From assembly GCA_963719275.1 (NCBI GenBank), contig CAVRBT010000010.1, positions 1-64,000 of the forward strand: a stretch of 64,000 nucleotides of DNA, written 5' to 3'. This DNA comes from AC-32 sp963719275 (GTDB lineage: Bacteria; Actinomycetota; Thermoleophilia; Gaiellales; Gaiellaceae). The translations under genes and the position numbers were made by a program. This document shows, one piece after another, positions 50,635-60,000 of this stretch. Position 1 is the first letter of the stretch. Each line of letters begins with the position of its first letter. Below the pieces are notes generated by a model. The model was not told where the DNA came from, made no database searches, and was given only the letters and a program-made list of their open reading frames with translations.

Positions 50635-51493
50635 CCGGCACGCGCACCTCATGCGGCGGCTTGCCGGTGCCCGCGGCGTCGTCGTCATGGATGACGATCG
50701 TCCCGCTCTGCGCCGTCGCGACCTTGAAGCTCACCGGCACCGAGTAGGTGCCGCGGCAGCCGGTGCCGCAGGTCGCCGTGGTGAAGGTCTTGCCGACGAC
50801 CTCGCCGTTCGCGTTCAGAATCTCGACGGTCACGTTCGCCTCGAAGACGTTCGCGGTTCCCGCAACCGTCACCGGGCTCGTCACGTTCGAGTCGGGAGCG
50901 GGCTTGGCAACGGTGATGGCGGGCAGCAGGTCGGAGTAGTCGTCCCGGCCGACCGGATGGTCGAGCACGATGCCTTCGCTCGAGAAGACGTTCACGGGGG
51001 TGCCGTTCAGGCGGAAGCGCACCTTCTGCACGGTCGGGAACTGGGTCAGCGTGTAGACCACCTGGCCGAGGCGCATCTGCATCGAGCGCGAGCCGGCGCC
51101 GTCCTGGAACTCCGAGGTGAGGTCCACGGTGGCGACGCCGTTGCGGATCGCGATCCCGAGCAGCTTCGTCCCAGTGGGTACCGCGCTCGCGAAACCCGTC
51201 ATGCGCTCGGCCGCGGTCGGGCCGTCGAGCAGCGACTTGATCGCGGCAGTTGCGACCAGCTGCGTCGGCTGATGCGTCCGCTGCACCGAGACGAGGCCGT
51301 CGTCACGGGTGAACCAGACCTGGAGCGAGAGCTTCGCCGGGACCGTTCCCGTCTGCTCGCCTCCGGTCGTCGTGGTCGTACCCTGGGAGGGCTTGCCCAG
51401 CGAGACCGCCTCCTCGGAGCCGCAAGCGGCGAGGGCCACAGCGAGCGCGCATCCGGCGAGAGCGATGGTCGCGAATGCGAGCAGCTTCTTCAT
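50618..51493 (-). CDS. GerMN-domain lipoprotein with C-terminal Ig-like (Gmad2) domain
   Basis: A 291-residue lipoprotein. The signal ends in LAVALAACGSEE (lipobox LAAC). Residues 55-175 form a GerMN domain (LQVWFTRDDGLVSVQRTHQP, AIRNGVATVDLTSEFQDGAG). Residues 185-291 form a beta-sandwich of Gmad2 type (VTSPVTVAGTANVFEANVTV) containing a CGTGC pair. GerMN also occurs in LpqB, the lipoprotein partner of MtrB. It has its own promoter region with an 18 bp box 25 bp upstream and is separated by a terminator from the upstream propeller genes. Confidence 0.85.
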   Translation of the reverse strand: MKKLLAFATIALAGCALAVALAACGSEEAVSLGKPSQGTTTTTGGEQTGTVPAKLSLQVWFTRDDGLVSVQRTHQPTQLVATAAIKSLLDGPTAAERMTGFASAVPTGTKLLGIAIRNGVATVDLTSEFQDGAGSRSMQMRLGQVVYTLTQFPTVQKVRFRLNGTPVNVFSSEGIVLDHPVGRDDYSDLLPAITVAKPAPDSNVTSPVTVAGTANVFEANVTVEILNANGEVVGKTFTTATCGTGCRGTYSVPVSFKVATAQSGTIVIHDDDAAGTGKPPHEVRVPVTLAP

Positions 51494-51517
51494 CCCAGCT
51501 GATCATGACCGAGCTGT

Positions 51518-51535
51518 GTGACGGCTCTGTAACAG
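51518..51535 (-). promoter_or_regulatory. 18 bp box 1 (response-regulator-type site)
   Basis: Minus strand CTGTTACAGAGCCGTCAC: direct half-sites GTTAC and GTCAC with an 11 nt period, 25 bp upstream of the GerMN ATG. It matches box 2 at 54367 in 15 of 18 positions. Confidence 0.5.
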
Positions 51536-51547
51536 TTGCGCCACGGA

Positions 51548-51577
51548 CGCGAAACCGCCCCGGAGGGCGGCTTCGCG
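51548..51577 (-). terminator. Terminator after the TolB-like propeller gene
   Basis: CGCGAAACCGCCC and GGGCGGCTTCGCG pair with one mismatch in 13, loop CGGA. It lies 18 bp after the propeller stop on the minus strand. Confidence 0.7.
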
Positions 51578-51594
51578 TGGGGGAAAGCGAGTGT

Positions 51595-52968
51595 TTACCG
51601 GCGCAGCTTCCGGACGAACGCGTCCGGCTTGTCATTCGTGTCGCCCGGGACGAAGTTCGCCGCCCACGAGGAGAACACGAGGACGCGAGCGCCGTTGCTG
51701 AGCTCGAGTCCTGACCCTGCGCCGCCGACCGAGCTCGCGTCGTCGCCCTGCACGCCGCCGATCCCGCGGCTGACGAGGGTCGTCGTCCCCGTCCGCAGGT
51801 CGCGGAGGAAGACGTCGGTGACGTCGTTCGCGTCGCGTGGCACGAGGTTCGACGCCAGCGAGGTGAACGCGACGAAGCGGCCGTCAGCGCTGATCGTCAG
51901 CCCGCCGAGGCTCTCGCCGTTCGACTGCTTCTCCGTGCTGCTGACGCTGACCCTCGTCGTGCGGTGGAGCTTCAGATCCCGGACGAAGACGTCGGCCGTG
52001 CGGTTGGTGTCGCCCGGGACGAGGTTCCTGTCGAGCGAGTGGAAGGCGACGAACCGGCCGTCGGCGCTGATCGCGGGCGCGTTGCTTCCGGTGTTGGTGC
52101 GATCACCGCCGGCCTGCTTGCCGTCGCTGCGGACGCTGACACGGGTCGTCTTGCCCGTCCGGCGGTCGTGTACGAAGACATCCCCGAGGCGGTTCGTGTC
52201 GTGCGGGACGAGGTTGGTCGCCGACGACTGGAAGGCCACGTACCCCCCGTGCGCGCTGAGGACTGGCGAGGTGCTCTCGCAGTAGTCCGCCTTGCAGCGT
52301 GCCTGCGCACCGTGGCTGTCGACGCTCACGCGGGTCGTCCTCCCCGTCGCGAGGTCGCGCACGAAGACGTCGGAGAGGTGGTTGGTGTCGCCGCGGACGA
52401 GGTTCGAGGCGAGCGACTGGAACGCCACGTAGCGGCCGTCGGCGCTGATCGCGGGGAACCAGCTGCTGCCGTTGGCCTGGCGGCCGTGGCTGTCGACGCT
52501 GAGCCGTGTCGTGCGGCCCGTCTTGCGATCGTGCACGAAGACGTCCTCGACGCGGTTCGTGTCTCCGCGGACGAGGTTCGAGGCATCCGACTCGAAGACC
52601 ACGTACCGCCCGTCCGCGCTCGCGCCGCCGGAGACGGAGCCGCCGAATGCGTCCTTTCCCCGCGCCGCCTGGGCGCCGCTGCTGGAAACGCTCACGCGCG
52701 TAGTGGCTCCGGTCGCGGTGTCGCGCACGAAGACGTCGTAGCGGTCGTTGGTGTCGCCTCGAACGAGGTTCGTCGCGAGCGAGTTGATGACGACGAAGCG
52801 GCCGTTGGCGCTGATCCCGGCCGCGAAGCTGTCGCGGTTTCCCTGCGCGCCGGCGGTCGAGACGCTGACGCGCGTCGTGGGCGCCGTCCCCGCAGAGGTC
52901 GCGGCGGTCGCGGCCAGCGCCGCACCCGCGAGGAGAACGGGGACTACGAGTGTGAAGAGCCTGTTCAT
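51595..52968 (-). CDS. Secreted TolB/PD40-type beta-propeller protein
   Basis: A 457-residue exported protein. The signal peptide covers residues 1-27 (LFTLVVPVLLAGAALAATAA). The rest is about seven repeats of ~60 residues with the pattern SADGRYVAFQSLASNLVRGD, TN--DVFVRD and TTRVSVDSHG, i.e. a seven-bladed PD40/TolB propeller. GGAGG five bases upstream fixes ATG 52968, which overlaps the stop of the Kelch-like gene as ATGA. Likely a cell-surface binding protein; ligand unknown. Confidence 0.85.
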   Translation of the reverse strand: MNRLFTLVVPVLLAGAALAATAATSAGTAPTTRVSVSTAGAQGNRDSFAAGISANGRFVVINSLATNLVRGDTNDRYDVFVRDTATGATTRVSVSSSGAQAARGKDAFGGSVSGGASADGRYVVFESDASNLVRGDTNRVEDVFVHDRKTGRTTRLSVDSHGRQANGSSWFPAISADGRYVAFQSLASNLVRGDTNHLSDVFVRDLATGRTTRVSVDSHGAQARCKADYCESTSPVLSAHGGYVAFQSSATNLVPHDTNRLGDVFVHDRRTGKTTRVSVRSDGKQAGGDRTNTGSNAPAISADGRFVAFHSLDRNLVPGDTNRTADVFVRDLKLHRTTRVSVSSTEKQSNGESLGGLTISADGRFVAFTSLASNLVPRDANDVTDVFLRDLRTGTTTLVSRGIGGVQGDDASSVGGAGSGLELSNGARVLVFSSWAANFVPGDTNDKPDAFVRKLRR

Positions 52969-54113
52969 CGTTGCCTCCATGTCGAGCTGCGGCCGTCGCC
53001 GGCCGCGTGAGCAGTAGTCGTGCTGGCGGGACCGAGGGCGGCGCCCTCTCCAGCGCCCGTCCAGAGGAGCAGCCGATGCCCCGTCCAGACCGCGCTGAGG
53101 TCGAGGTGCGCGGGGAACGGAAGCCTCGGCAGGCGGGACCAGCGGTCCGTGCCGGGGTCGTAGGCGTAGCCGGGCCCTCGCGGGCCGTCGAAGAGCACGA
53201 GGCGAGTTCCTGCCCAGAGGGCGCTCGAGGCCGGCGCTGCGAAGGGAGCCGGGGCGAGCCGGCGCCATCGCTCGGTGGCCGGGTCGAAGGCGAACGCGGC
53301 CTTCGACGCGCCGGCGACGAGAAGCTCGCGGCCGTCCCAGACCGCGGTGCCGCCGGCGCCGGGCGGCGGCGAGGGGAGCCGCCGCCACGAGTCGCTGCGC
53401 GGGTCGTAGGACGCGGTGCGCGCGAAGCTCGCGGGGTAGGGCCTGCCGCTGTCGGGATCGACGCCGCTGACGACGAGGATCAGACGGTGCCCCGTCCACG
53501 CTCCCAGCGGGTGCTGGGCGGGAGCGAGCGGCGAGCGGGCGAGCTTGCGCCACGAGTCCGTCGCCGGGTCGTACGCCGAGCCGTCGGACCAGGCGTCGCC
53601 GCAGCAGCCTCCGCCCCAGCCGATCATCTCGCGCCCGGTCCACACGGCGATCCCGTGGCCGGTGGGCGCGTGCGGAAGGAGCCGCCAACGGTTGGACAAC
53701 GGGTCGTAGGCGCTGGTCTTGAAGGCTCCCCAGACGAGCATCTTTCTGCCGGTCCAGACGGCCGTGCGGGCGACTGGGTCGGCGATGTCTCCGGGAGGCG
53801 CCGGCAGGCGCCGCCAGCTCGCGCCGGCCGGGTCGTAGGCGGCCGCGACATTTCGGGCCCGGAGCAGGCTGCCGTCGTTTGCGGTGCAGCACACGCCCGA
53901 GACGATCAGCTCGCGGCCGGTCCAGGCGGTGGTCAGATAGGCGTCGACGCGAACCGGCGCGGCGGGCAAAGCGTTCCACCGCGCGTGCGCGGAGCCGAGG
54001 GCCGGAGCGACTGCCGAGCCGCCGGTGCCACAGGCCGCAACCAGGAGGGTGACCACGGCCAGCGCCGCTCCCAGCGCGCACGTCCTGACGGGGGCGCTAG
54101 GCGGCATACGCAT
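52965..54113 (-). CDS. Kelch-like beta-propeller lipoprotein
   Basis: A 382-residue lipoprotein. The signal ends AVVTLLVAACGTGG (lipobox VAAC). About six Kelch-type blades follow, each with W-RLP, AVWTGREMLVWGG-like and AYDP-TD-W elements (AAYDPAGASWRRLP, SAYDPATDSWRKLA, YAYDPGTDRWSRLP). A CC pair near residues 76-77 and another near 174-175 could form disulfides. Coupled to the next propeller gene by ATGA, and its start overlaps the 65-residue gene by 17 bp. Confidence 0.85.
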   Translation of the reverse strand: MRMPPSAPVRTCALGAALAVVTLLVAACGTGGSAVAPALGSAHARWNALPAAPVRVDAYLTTAWTGRELIVSGVCCTANDGSLLRARNVAAAYDPAGASWRRLPAPPGDIADPVARTAVWTGRKMLVWGAFKTSAYDPLSNRWRLLPHAPTGHGIAVWTGREMIGWGGGCCGDAWSDGSAYDPATDSWRKLARSPLAPAQHPLGAWTGHRLILVVSGVDPDSGRPYPASFARTASYDPRSDSWRRLPSPPPGAGGTAVWDGRELLVAGASKAAFAFDPATERWRRLAPAPFAAPASSALWAGTRLVLFDGPRGPGYAYDPGTDRWSRLPRLPFPAHLDLSAVWTGHRLLLWTGAGEGAALGPASTTTAHAAGDGRSSTWRQR

Positions 54114-54294
54114 AGGGGTGGTAGAAGGCGTCGAGGGCGCGCTCGCGCTCGACGGCGATCTCGAAGCGGTCGCCGGTGCGGTCGTCGGCGACCGAGACGG
54201 TCACCGCGTCCTCGCGGGGGTGCCAGCGGAGGACGACGCGGAGGCCGTTCCGCTGCCGGCTTGCCAGCTCCTTGCTCTGTCTCGTGGCGCTCAT
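54097..54294 (-). CDS. Small hypothetical protein
   Basis: A 65-residue cytoplasmic protein (RWHPREDAVTVSVADDRTGD is central) with beta-strand pattern and no cysteine. AAAGGAG six bases before ATG 54294 supports it over the longer frame to 54360. It starts a three-gene unit with the two propeller genes. Not recognised. Confidence 0.6.
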   Translation of the reverse strand: MSATRQSKELASRQRNGLRVVLRWHPREDAVTVSVADDRTGDRFEIAVERERALDAFYHPYAYAA

Positions 54295-54366
54295 GACGAC
54301 TCCTTTCGCGTCCGTGTTCGATGTCGCCATACTCCGCGCCGCGCGCAACACCCCGGTCACCGCCGG

Positions 54367-54384
54367 GTAACGGTTCTGAAACAG
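54367..54384 (-). promoter_or_regulatory. 18 bp box 2 (response-regulator-type site)
   Basis: Minus strand CTGTTTCAGAACCGTTAC, 73 bp upstream of the 65-residue gene and 19 bp after the kinase stop. 15 of 18 positions match box 1. Half-sites GTTTC and GTTAC are 11 nt apart. Confidence 0.5.
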
Positions 54385-54402
54385 CTGTCGAGGAAGCCGC
54401 GC

Positions 54403-55767
54403 CTAGTTAGGCGCGGGCAGCTGCAGCGTGAAGCGGCTGCCCGCGCCGAGCTCACTGTGGACTTGGATCTCGCCCCCGAGCAGCCGGGCGTTCTCCTGCG
54501 CGATCGCGAGCCCCAGGCCGGTGCCACCGCCGCTGCGGGCCGCATCCGCCTTGTAGAAGCGCTCGAACAGGTGCGGTAGGTGCTCGGGCGCGATCCCGGG
54601 GCCGTCATCGGCGACTTCGATCCCGTCGCCCCTGATCCGCACGGTTACTGCGGATCCCCCATGCTCGAAGGCGTTGTCGACGAGGTTGGCCACGATGCGC
54701 TCCAGGCGGCGCGGGTCGGTCTTCATCAAGAGCCCGTTGCCCTCGACTGCCACCCGTCCGTCCCACCCACGCGCCCGCACCGTCGCAGCGACGAGCGCGC
54801 GCACGTCGACGTCCTCGGCGTGCACGCTCTCGGCGCCCTGATCGAAGCGCGAGATCTCCATCAGCTCCTCGACGAGGCGACGCAGGCGACCGACGTCGGC
54901 GATCAGGAGCTCCGCCGGCCGCCGCGACTCCGGCGGCATCCGGTCGAGGTGCTCGGCCAGGAGCGAGGCCTCACCCACGAGGGCCGTCAGCGGCGTCCGC
55001 AGCTCGTGCGCCACGTCGGAGGTGAAGCGGCGCTCCCGCGCCTGGGCAGCCGAGAGCGCGGCGATCTTGGCTTCGAGCGCCGCGGCCATCTCGTTGAACG
55101 CCTGCGCCCAGGCGCCGAACTCGTCCTGCCCCTCGACCGGCAACCGCGTCTCGAGCAGGCCCTCTGCGAGCGAGTGCGCGGCCTCGCTCGCCCGGGCGAC
55201 GGGCCGGAGCGTGCCGCGCGCCAGCAGGATCCCCGCGCCAGCCGCAAGGAGCACGAGGATCCCCACTCCGCCGAGCAGGATATTGCGTAGCTGCGCGAGC
55301 TCGTGCCACAGGTCGTCCTCGGAGAAGAAGAAGTAGAGGTGCGTGCCGTTCGCGCCGGGCGCGCCGGTGATCACGTAGCGCTTTCCGCCGATCGACGCGC
55401 GCTGGTAGCCGAGGTCGCCGCGCGCCACGACGGCGCGCAGCCCGTCCGGCACCGACTGCAGCGTGAGCTGCGGGCCCGAGAGGTAGACCCGGCCGCCGCG
55501 AGTCGCGACGGTCTCGAAGCCGCCGCGGCCGCGGTATGCCTGCACGAGCTCATCGGCGCCGGAGGTCCGGAGGGCTCGTGCGACACCGAGGTTGCGTCGC
55601 GTCTGCGTCACGCTCGAGTCGACGGAGTCGGCCAGCAGGTTGTGCCGCACGACGAAGTACGTCCCCGTGCCGAGCGCAGCCGCGGAGATCCCGACCGCGA
55701 GCGCGAACGTGATCGTCAGGCGCCGGCGGAACCCGCCGGCCGCGATCCCTTGCCGGCGGCGCATCAC
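54403..55767 (-). CDS. Sensor histidine kinase (MtrB-like)
   Basis: A 454-residue membrane kinase. TM1 is at residues 17-38, an extracytoplasmic sensor domain follows to about 160, TM2 at 163-183, then HAMP. The H-box is FTSDVAHELRTPLTALV with the phosphorylated His; N-box NLVDNAFEHGG; G-boxes VADDGPGI and GGTGLGLAIAQENA. ATGA overlap with the response-regulator gene. The organisation resembles MtrB, which controls cell-wall and division genes in actinobacteria, but an orthology claim needs a tree. Confidence 0.85.
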   Translation of the reverse strand: MMRRRQGIAAGGFRRRLTITFALAVGISAAALGTGTYFVVRHNLLADSVDSSVTQTRRNLGVARALRTSGADELVQAYRGRGGFETVATRGGRVYLSGPQLTLQSVPDGLRAVVARGDLGYQRASIGGKRYVITGAPGANGTHLYFFFSEDDLWHELAQLRNILLGGVGILVLLAAGAGILLARGTLRPVARASEAAHSLAEGLLETRLPVEGQDEFGAWAQAFNEMAAALEAKIAALSAAQARERRFTSDVAHELRTPLTALVGEASLLAEHLDRMPPESRRPAELLIADVGRLRRLVEELMEISRFDQGAESVHAEDVDVRALVAATVRARGWDGRVAVEGNGLLMKTDPRRLERIVANLVDNAFEHGGSAVTVRIRGDGIEVADDGPGIAPEHLPHLFERFYKADAARSGGGTGLGLAIAQENARLLGGEIQVHSELGAGSRFTLQLPAPN

Positions 55768-56444
55768 GCTCCGCCGAAGCGGTAGCCGACGCCGCGCACC
55801 GTCTTGATCAGCTCCGGCTGCTTCGGGTCGTCCTCGACCTTCGCCCGGAGCCGCTGGATCGCGGCGTCGACGAGCCGCGAATCGCCGAGGTAGTCGTAAT
55901 TCCAGACGAGCTCGAGCAGCAGCTCGCGCGTGAAGACCTGCCTGGGCCGGCGAGCCAGCTCGTGCAGGAGCCGGAACTCGGTCGCGGTCAGGCTCAGCTC
56001 CTCGCCGCCCTTGCGCACGGTGAAGCCGCCGGGGTCGATCTCGAGGCCGCCGACGCTGATCGTCCCGTCGCCTTCCGGCGGCGATGCCCGCCGCAGCACC
56101 GCCTTCACGCGCGCGACGAGCTCGGGCAGCTCGAACGGCTTCGTGATGTAGTCGTCCGCGCCGAGCTCGAGCCCAACGACGATGTCGTGCAGCTCGCTGC
56201 GGGCCGTCAGCATCACGATCGGCGCGCCGCTCTCGCGGCGGATCTCGCGGCAGACCTCGAAGCCGTCGAGCGAGGGCAGCATCACGTCGAGCACGACGAG
56301 GTCGATTCCGCCCTCGCGGAAGCGCGCGAGGCCTTCGCGCCCGTCCCCGACGGCGGTGACCCTCAGGCCGGCTTGCTGCAGGCCGAGCGTCGCGACCTCG
56401 CGGATGGAGGCGTCGTCCTCAACGAGCAACACGTGCTCGTCCAC
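55764..56444 (-). CDS. OmpR-family response regulator (MtrA-like)
   Basis: A 226-residue regulator. The receiver (residues 1-120) has the acidic pair ED10-D11, phospho-acceptor Asp53 in VVLDVMLPSLDGFE, Thr80 and Lys102 in YITKPFEL. The winged helix (130-226) ends VWNYDYLGDSRLVDAAIQRL and ELIKTVRGVGYRFGG. GTG start, with TACATT 6 nt upstream. Together with the kinase it probably controls the downstream propeller and GerMN genes, which carry paired 18 bp boxes. Confidence 0.9.
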   Translation of the reverse strand: MDEHVLLVEDDASIREVATLGLQQAGLRVTAVGDGREGLARFREGGIDLVVLDVMLPSLDGFEVCREIRRESGAPIVMLTARSELHDIVVGLELGADDYITKPFELPELVARVKAVLRRASPPEGDGTISVGGLEIDPGGFTVRKGGEELSLTATEFRLLHELARRPRQVFTRELLLELVWNYDYLGDSRLVDAAIQRLRAKVEDDPKQPELIKTVRGVGYRFGGA

Positions 56445-56450
56445 ACAGCA

Positions 56451-56456
56451 AATGTA
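56451..56456 (-). promoter_or_regulatory. TACATT -10 element, leaderless response regulator
   Basis: Minus strand TACATT, 6 nt, GTG; the cupin stop is 11 bp upstream. Confidence 0.45.
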
Positions 56457-56466
56457 CGCAGACGCC

Positions 56467-57000
56467 CTAGACGGGCCAAGTGGCGCGGACGCGCCGGAAG
56501 TTGCGAGGCCACTCGCGGTAGGCCTCGCGCGGGTCGTTCGTCTCCTCGGGCGGCGCCACGCCGTGCTTTTGCGCCAGCTCGGTCACGGGGTAGTGCAGCG
56601 TCTTGTCCGGCCCGCGGGCGCCGACCATCAGGATCGCGCAGGGCCCGTCGCCCGCGCCGATGCAGATGTGGCGCGTCCCGGGCGCGAAGTGGACGAAGTC
56701 CCAGGCCTTCAGGCGCCGCTCCTGCTCCTCGACGAGCAGCAGGCACTCGCCGGAGAGCACGAAGAAATCCTCCTGCACGCTCTCCGAGTGGTAGAGGCCG
56801 TTCACCTGTCCGGGGTGAAGCACGTGGACGCCGATCCCGTACTGCTGGAACTCCCCCTCCGGGTTGCCGAAATCCATCCACTCGCCGCCCTTGTCGTCGC
56901 GCATCCAGGCCATCTCGGCGGCGTTCAGCACGAACCAGCCCGGCGAGGCGACGACCGCGCCCTCGTCGGTCTGCTCGATCTTGGCTTCGTCCGCGCTCAT
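56467..57000 (-). CDS. Cupin domain protein
   Basis: A 177-residue cupin. Motif 1 region GIGVHVLHPGQVNGLYHSES carries a histidine pair, motif 2 is FVHFAPGTRHICIGAGDGPC. Metal ligands are likely but one position of motif 1 is unusual. Members bind small ligands or act as isomerases or dioxygenases; no role is predicted here. TAGCCT lies 6 nt upstream of the ATG. Confidence 0.85.
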   Translation of the reverse strand: MSADEAKIEQTDEGAVVASPGWFVLNAAEMAWMRDDKGGEWMDFGNPEGEFQQYGIGVHVLHPGQVNGLYHSESVQEDFFVLSGECLLLVEEQERRLKAWDFVHFAPGTRHICIGAGDGPCAILMVGARGPDKTLHYPVTELAQKHGVAPPEETNDPREAYREWPRNFRRVRATWPV

Positions 57001-57006
57001 GGGCCG

Positions 57007-57012
57007 AGGCTA
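57007..57012 (-). promoter_or_regulatory. TAGCCT -10 element, leaderless cupin gene
   Basis: Minus strand TAGCCT, 6 nt, ATG. It follows directly the terminator of the metalloprotease gene. Confidence 0.45.
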
Positions 57013-57015
57013 TCG

Positions 57016-57051
57016 GAGCCGGGGGCGCGACGCTCGCCGCGCCCCCGGCTC
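57016..57051 (-). terminator. Terminator of the metalloprotease gene
   Basis: GAGCCGGGGGCGCG and CGCGCCCCCGGCTC form a perfect 14 bp stem with an 8-base loop, 10 bp after the stop. Confidence 0.85.
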
Positions 57052-57061
57052 GCTCGACCGC

Positions 57062-60000
57062 TTACTTGAATCTGAACAGCGCCGTGTGGAGCGTGCCGTC
57101 GACCAGCAGCACCTGCAGCTGGCGGCACGTCCCGGCCCAGCTCCCGTCCGTCTTCCACACGTAGCTGTACTGGCCGTTCGCGAAGGTCAGGCCGTCGTCC
57201 GAGCGTGTCGGCACGGGCGAGCCGATCGGCGCCCCGGTGACGCAGTCGACCTGGACGGACGCCGGGTAGCCGTCCTCCAGGATGGCGAGACCGCGGTCGC
57301 CGCCAAGGCTGAACTTCACCGGGACGGCGCTACCGGCCTTGGCGGGATTGAGGCCGGGCCCGATCGGCGGGAAGAACCCGCTGAACGGCCACGTGATCGC
57401 GAAGTCGGCATTCGAGACGTCGAAGAAGACGTTGTCGACCGCCTCGATCTTCACGCGCGCGTGGGTCGTCCCGACCATCGGCAGCACCACGGACGCGGAG
57501 CCCGTGTTGGGCGTCGAGGCCGCGAGCACGTACGGGTACGTGTGGCCGCTGTCCACCGAGAGGCTGATCCGCACGTTGGCCGCGCTGACCGGCGCGGCGT
57601 TGGTGTTCGCGACGTCCCACGTCACTGTCTGCGTCGAGTCGCCCGGGAGCGACACGGCGGTGTTCGGCGAGGTGACGAGGAACGGCCCGGCGGTGTTGGC
57701 GAGCAGCAGCGTCGTGTCCGCGAAGTTGCTCCCGCCGCGGCCGTCACGCGCCGTGAAGCGCATGTGCAGCGACAGCGGGTCCGCGTTCACGCCCGGCACG
57801 CCGACGTAGTCGCTCGTCGGCAGGAACTCCATGTAGCACTCGGTGGAGGCCTGCGGGACGGGCTGGGCGATCGGCCCGGGCGGGCACGAGCCGGTGTCGG
57901 CATTCGTGTTGTTGTCCAGGATCTGCTGCAGGTCCGGGAACACCCGCGTCGGGTCGTTCGTGAGGTGGTTCTCGCCCGGCGAGTCGTAGAGCAGCGAGTC
58001 GGCGTCGCTGATCTGGCCCGACTGCGGGAACATCGCGAACAGCGGGCCGTTCGTCTTGGTGTTGATCAGCAGCGACGTGCCCGCGCTGTTCGGGGACGCG
58101 CCGCGGTCGTTCTGCTCCCAGGAGTACGTGAGCGGGTCGCCGTCGGCGTCGCTGGCGCTGCCGGTGAGCGCGAACGGCGTCCGCAGCGGGATCGTGTACT
58201 GCGCCGGCGTCGACACCTGCGGGATCGAGTTCCCGATCGAGGTGGTCGTGCCCTGGTTGTCCACCGGACCGCCCTTGTCGGTCTCGCCGACGAAGCCGGA
58301 CGCGCCTGCGGTGAAGTCCTGGAGGGCGACCGTCACAGGCACGTTCGTCGCGGCGAGCGTACCGCCGAACGTCATCTGAAAGCCGGTGTTGAGCGGCTGG
58401 CCGCCTCCGCCGCCGAAGGGCGCGATCGTCACCGTCGCCCCGGCCGGCAGGAGCGGCGTCAGCGCCGCCTGGATGCCTGCGCTCGTGTAGTTCACGCCGT
58501 TCACGATCGGCGCCGAGACGTTGCCGTCGTAGTCGAGCGTGAACGAGTCGAACGCGCCGCCGTGGTTCGTCTCCTCGACGGAGCTGAAGCAGCCGCCGCA
58601 GCTGAGGTTGACGAGCTCGAGATTCGGGACGTCGGTCCCGGCCGAGGCGCCGCCGTACGCAACGGTGAACCCGGTCGACGCGGCAGCGGGGACCGTCACC
58701 GTCCCGGCGAAGCCCGGGATGGCGTTGATCGCGTTCTGGATGTTGGTTGCGCTGTACAGCTGGCTCGAGCCGCCGATGACGGCCGAGTCGCTCCCGCCGA
58801 TCCGCACCTGGAAGGGCGCGAAGTACGTGGCGGAGCCGCCGCCGGAGTTGGCGAGGCCGGCGGCGGGGTTGGTGTACTCGAAGCTCCGCGGAGACGGCAC
58901 GGCGGTGATCGCATAGGTGCCGTTGTAGGCGGCGATGCCGGCTCCGGCAATCGTGACCAGGTCGCCGACCGAGCGGTTGTGCGCCGCGGAGGTCCTGACC
59001 GTGACCGTGTTGCCCGACTCCGTCAGGCCCGGCGCCGCGAGCGCGACGGTGCCACCGCCCGACGTGGCGAGGCCGGAGACCGGGTTCGTGTACTGGAACG
59101 AGCGCGTGGTCGGGACAGCCGTGACCGTCCACGTCCCGTTGTAGCCGGCCTCGGCCACGCCGGAAATCGTGACCGTGTCGCCGACCTGCAGCGTGTGCCC
59201 GCTCGGGGTCGCGATCGTGACCGTGTTGCCGTGCTCCTCCGCGCCGCCGCGCGAGGTTGCGCTCGGCGGCTGGTTGATCGCGACGCTCAGCGGTTGGATA
59301 CCTGCGGCCTGCGAGTAGCCAGGCCCGAAGGTCACGACCTGAACCTCGTTGCCGCCGCCGAAGTGGCGGAGCGACGCCGTCTGCACCTCGTTGATGGCGG
59401 CCTGGCTCGAGGAGGTGTAGGTCGAGATCTCCTGCTGGCTGCGCTGCGAGAAGTACGGGTCGCTGTGGCGCTGCAGGTCGTCCGTGAGGCAGATCCCCGC
59501 GTACGCCATGATCGACGAGCCGCTGCCCGGCTCGACCGAGTTGTTCGCGTTGCGGTTCCCGCCCGAGCAGTTCAGCTGGTTGCCGTTGAACGGGTGGTTC
59601 CCGCTGAACTGGTGGCCCATCTCGTGGGCCACGTAGTCGATCGCGTAGAAATCCCCCACCGGGGTCGGGATCCCCGTGCAGCCGCCCGCCTTGTTCGAGC
59701 GGCCGACGACGCCGAGGTTGGCGACCCCGCCGCCCGGCTGGCCGAGGGCGAGGTGGCCGATGTCGTAGTTCGACGCGCCGATGATCTGCCCGATCACGAA
59801 GCGCGCCCGCGACGTGCTCGAGCAGCCGGTCACCTGCGACTGCGTGAAGCAGGCGGCCGCGCCACAGGGGCCGTTCGGCGCCGTGGCGGCGTCCCATGTG
59901 TCCAGGTTGAGGAGGTCGTTGTTCGCGATCAGCTGCATGCGGATCGCGAGGTCCTCCTCGTAGACCTGGTTCACGCGGTCCATGAGCGTGACCTTCGCCG

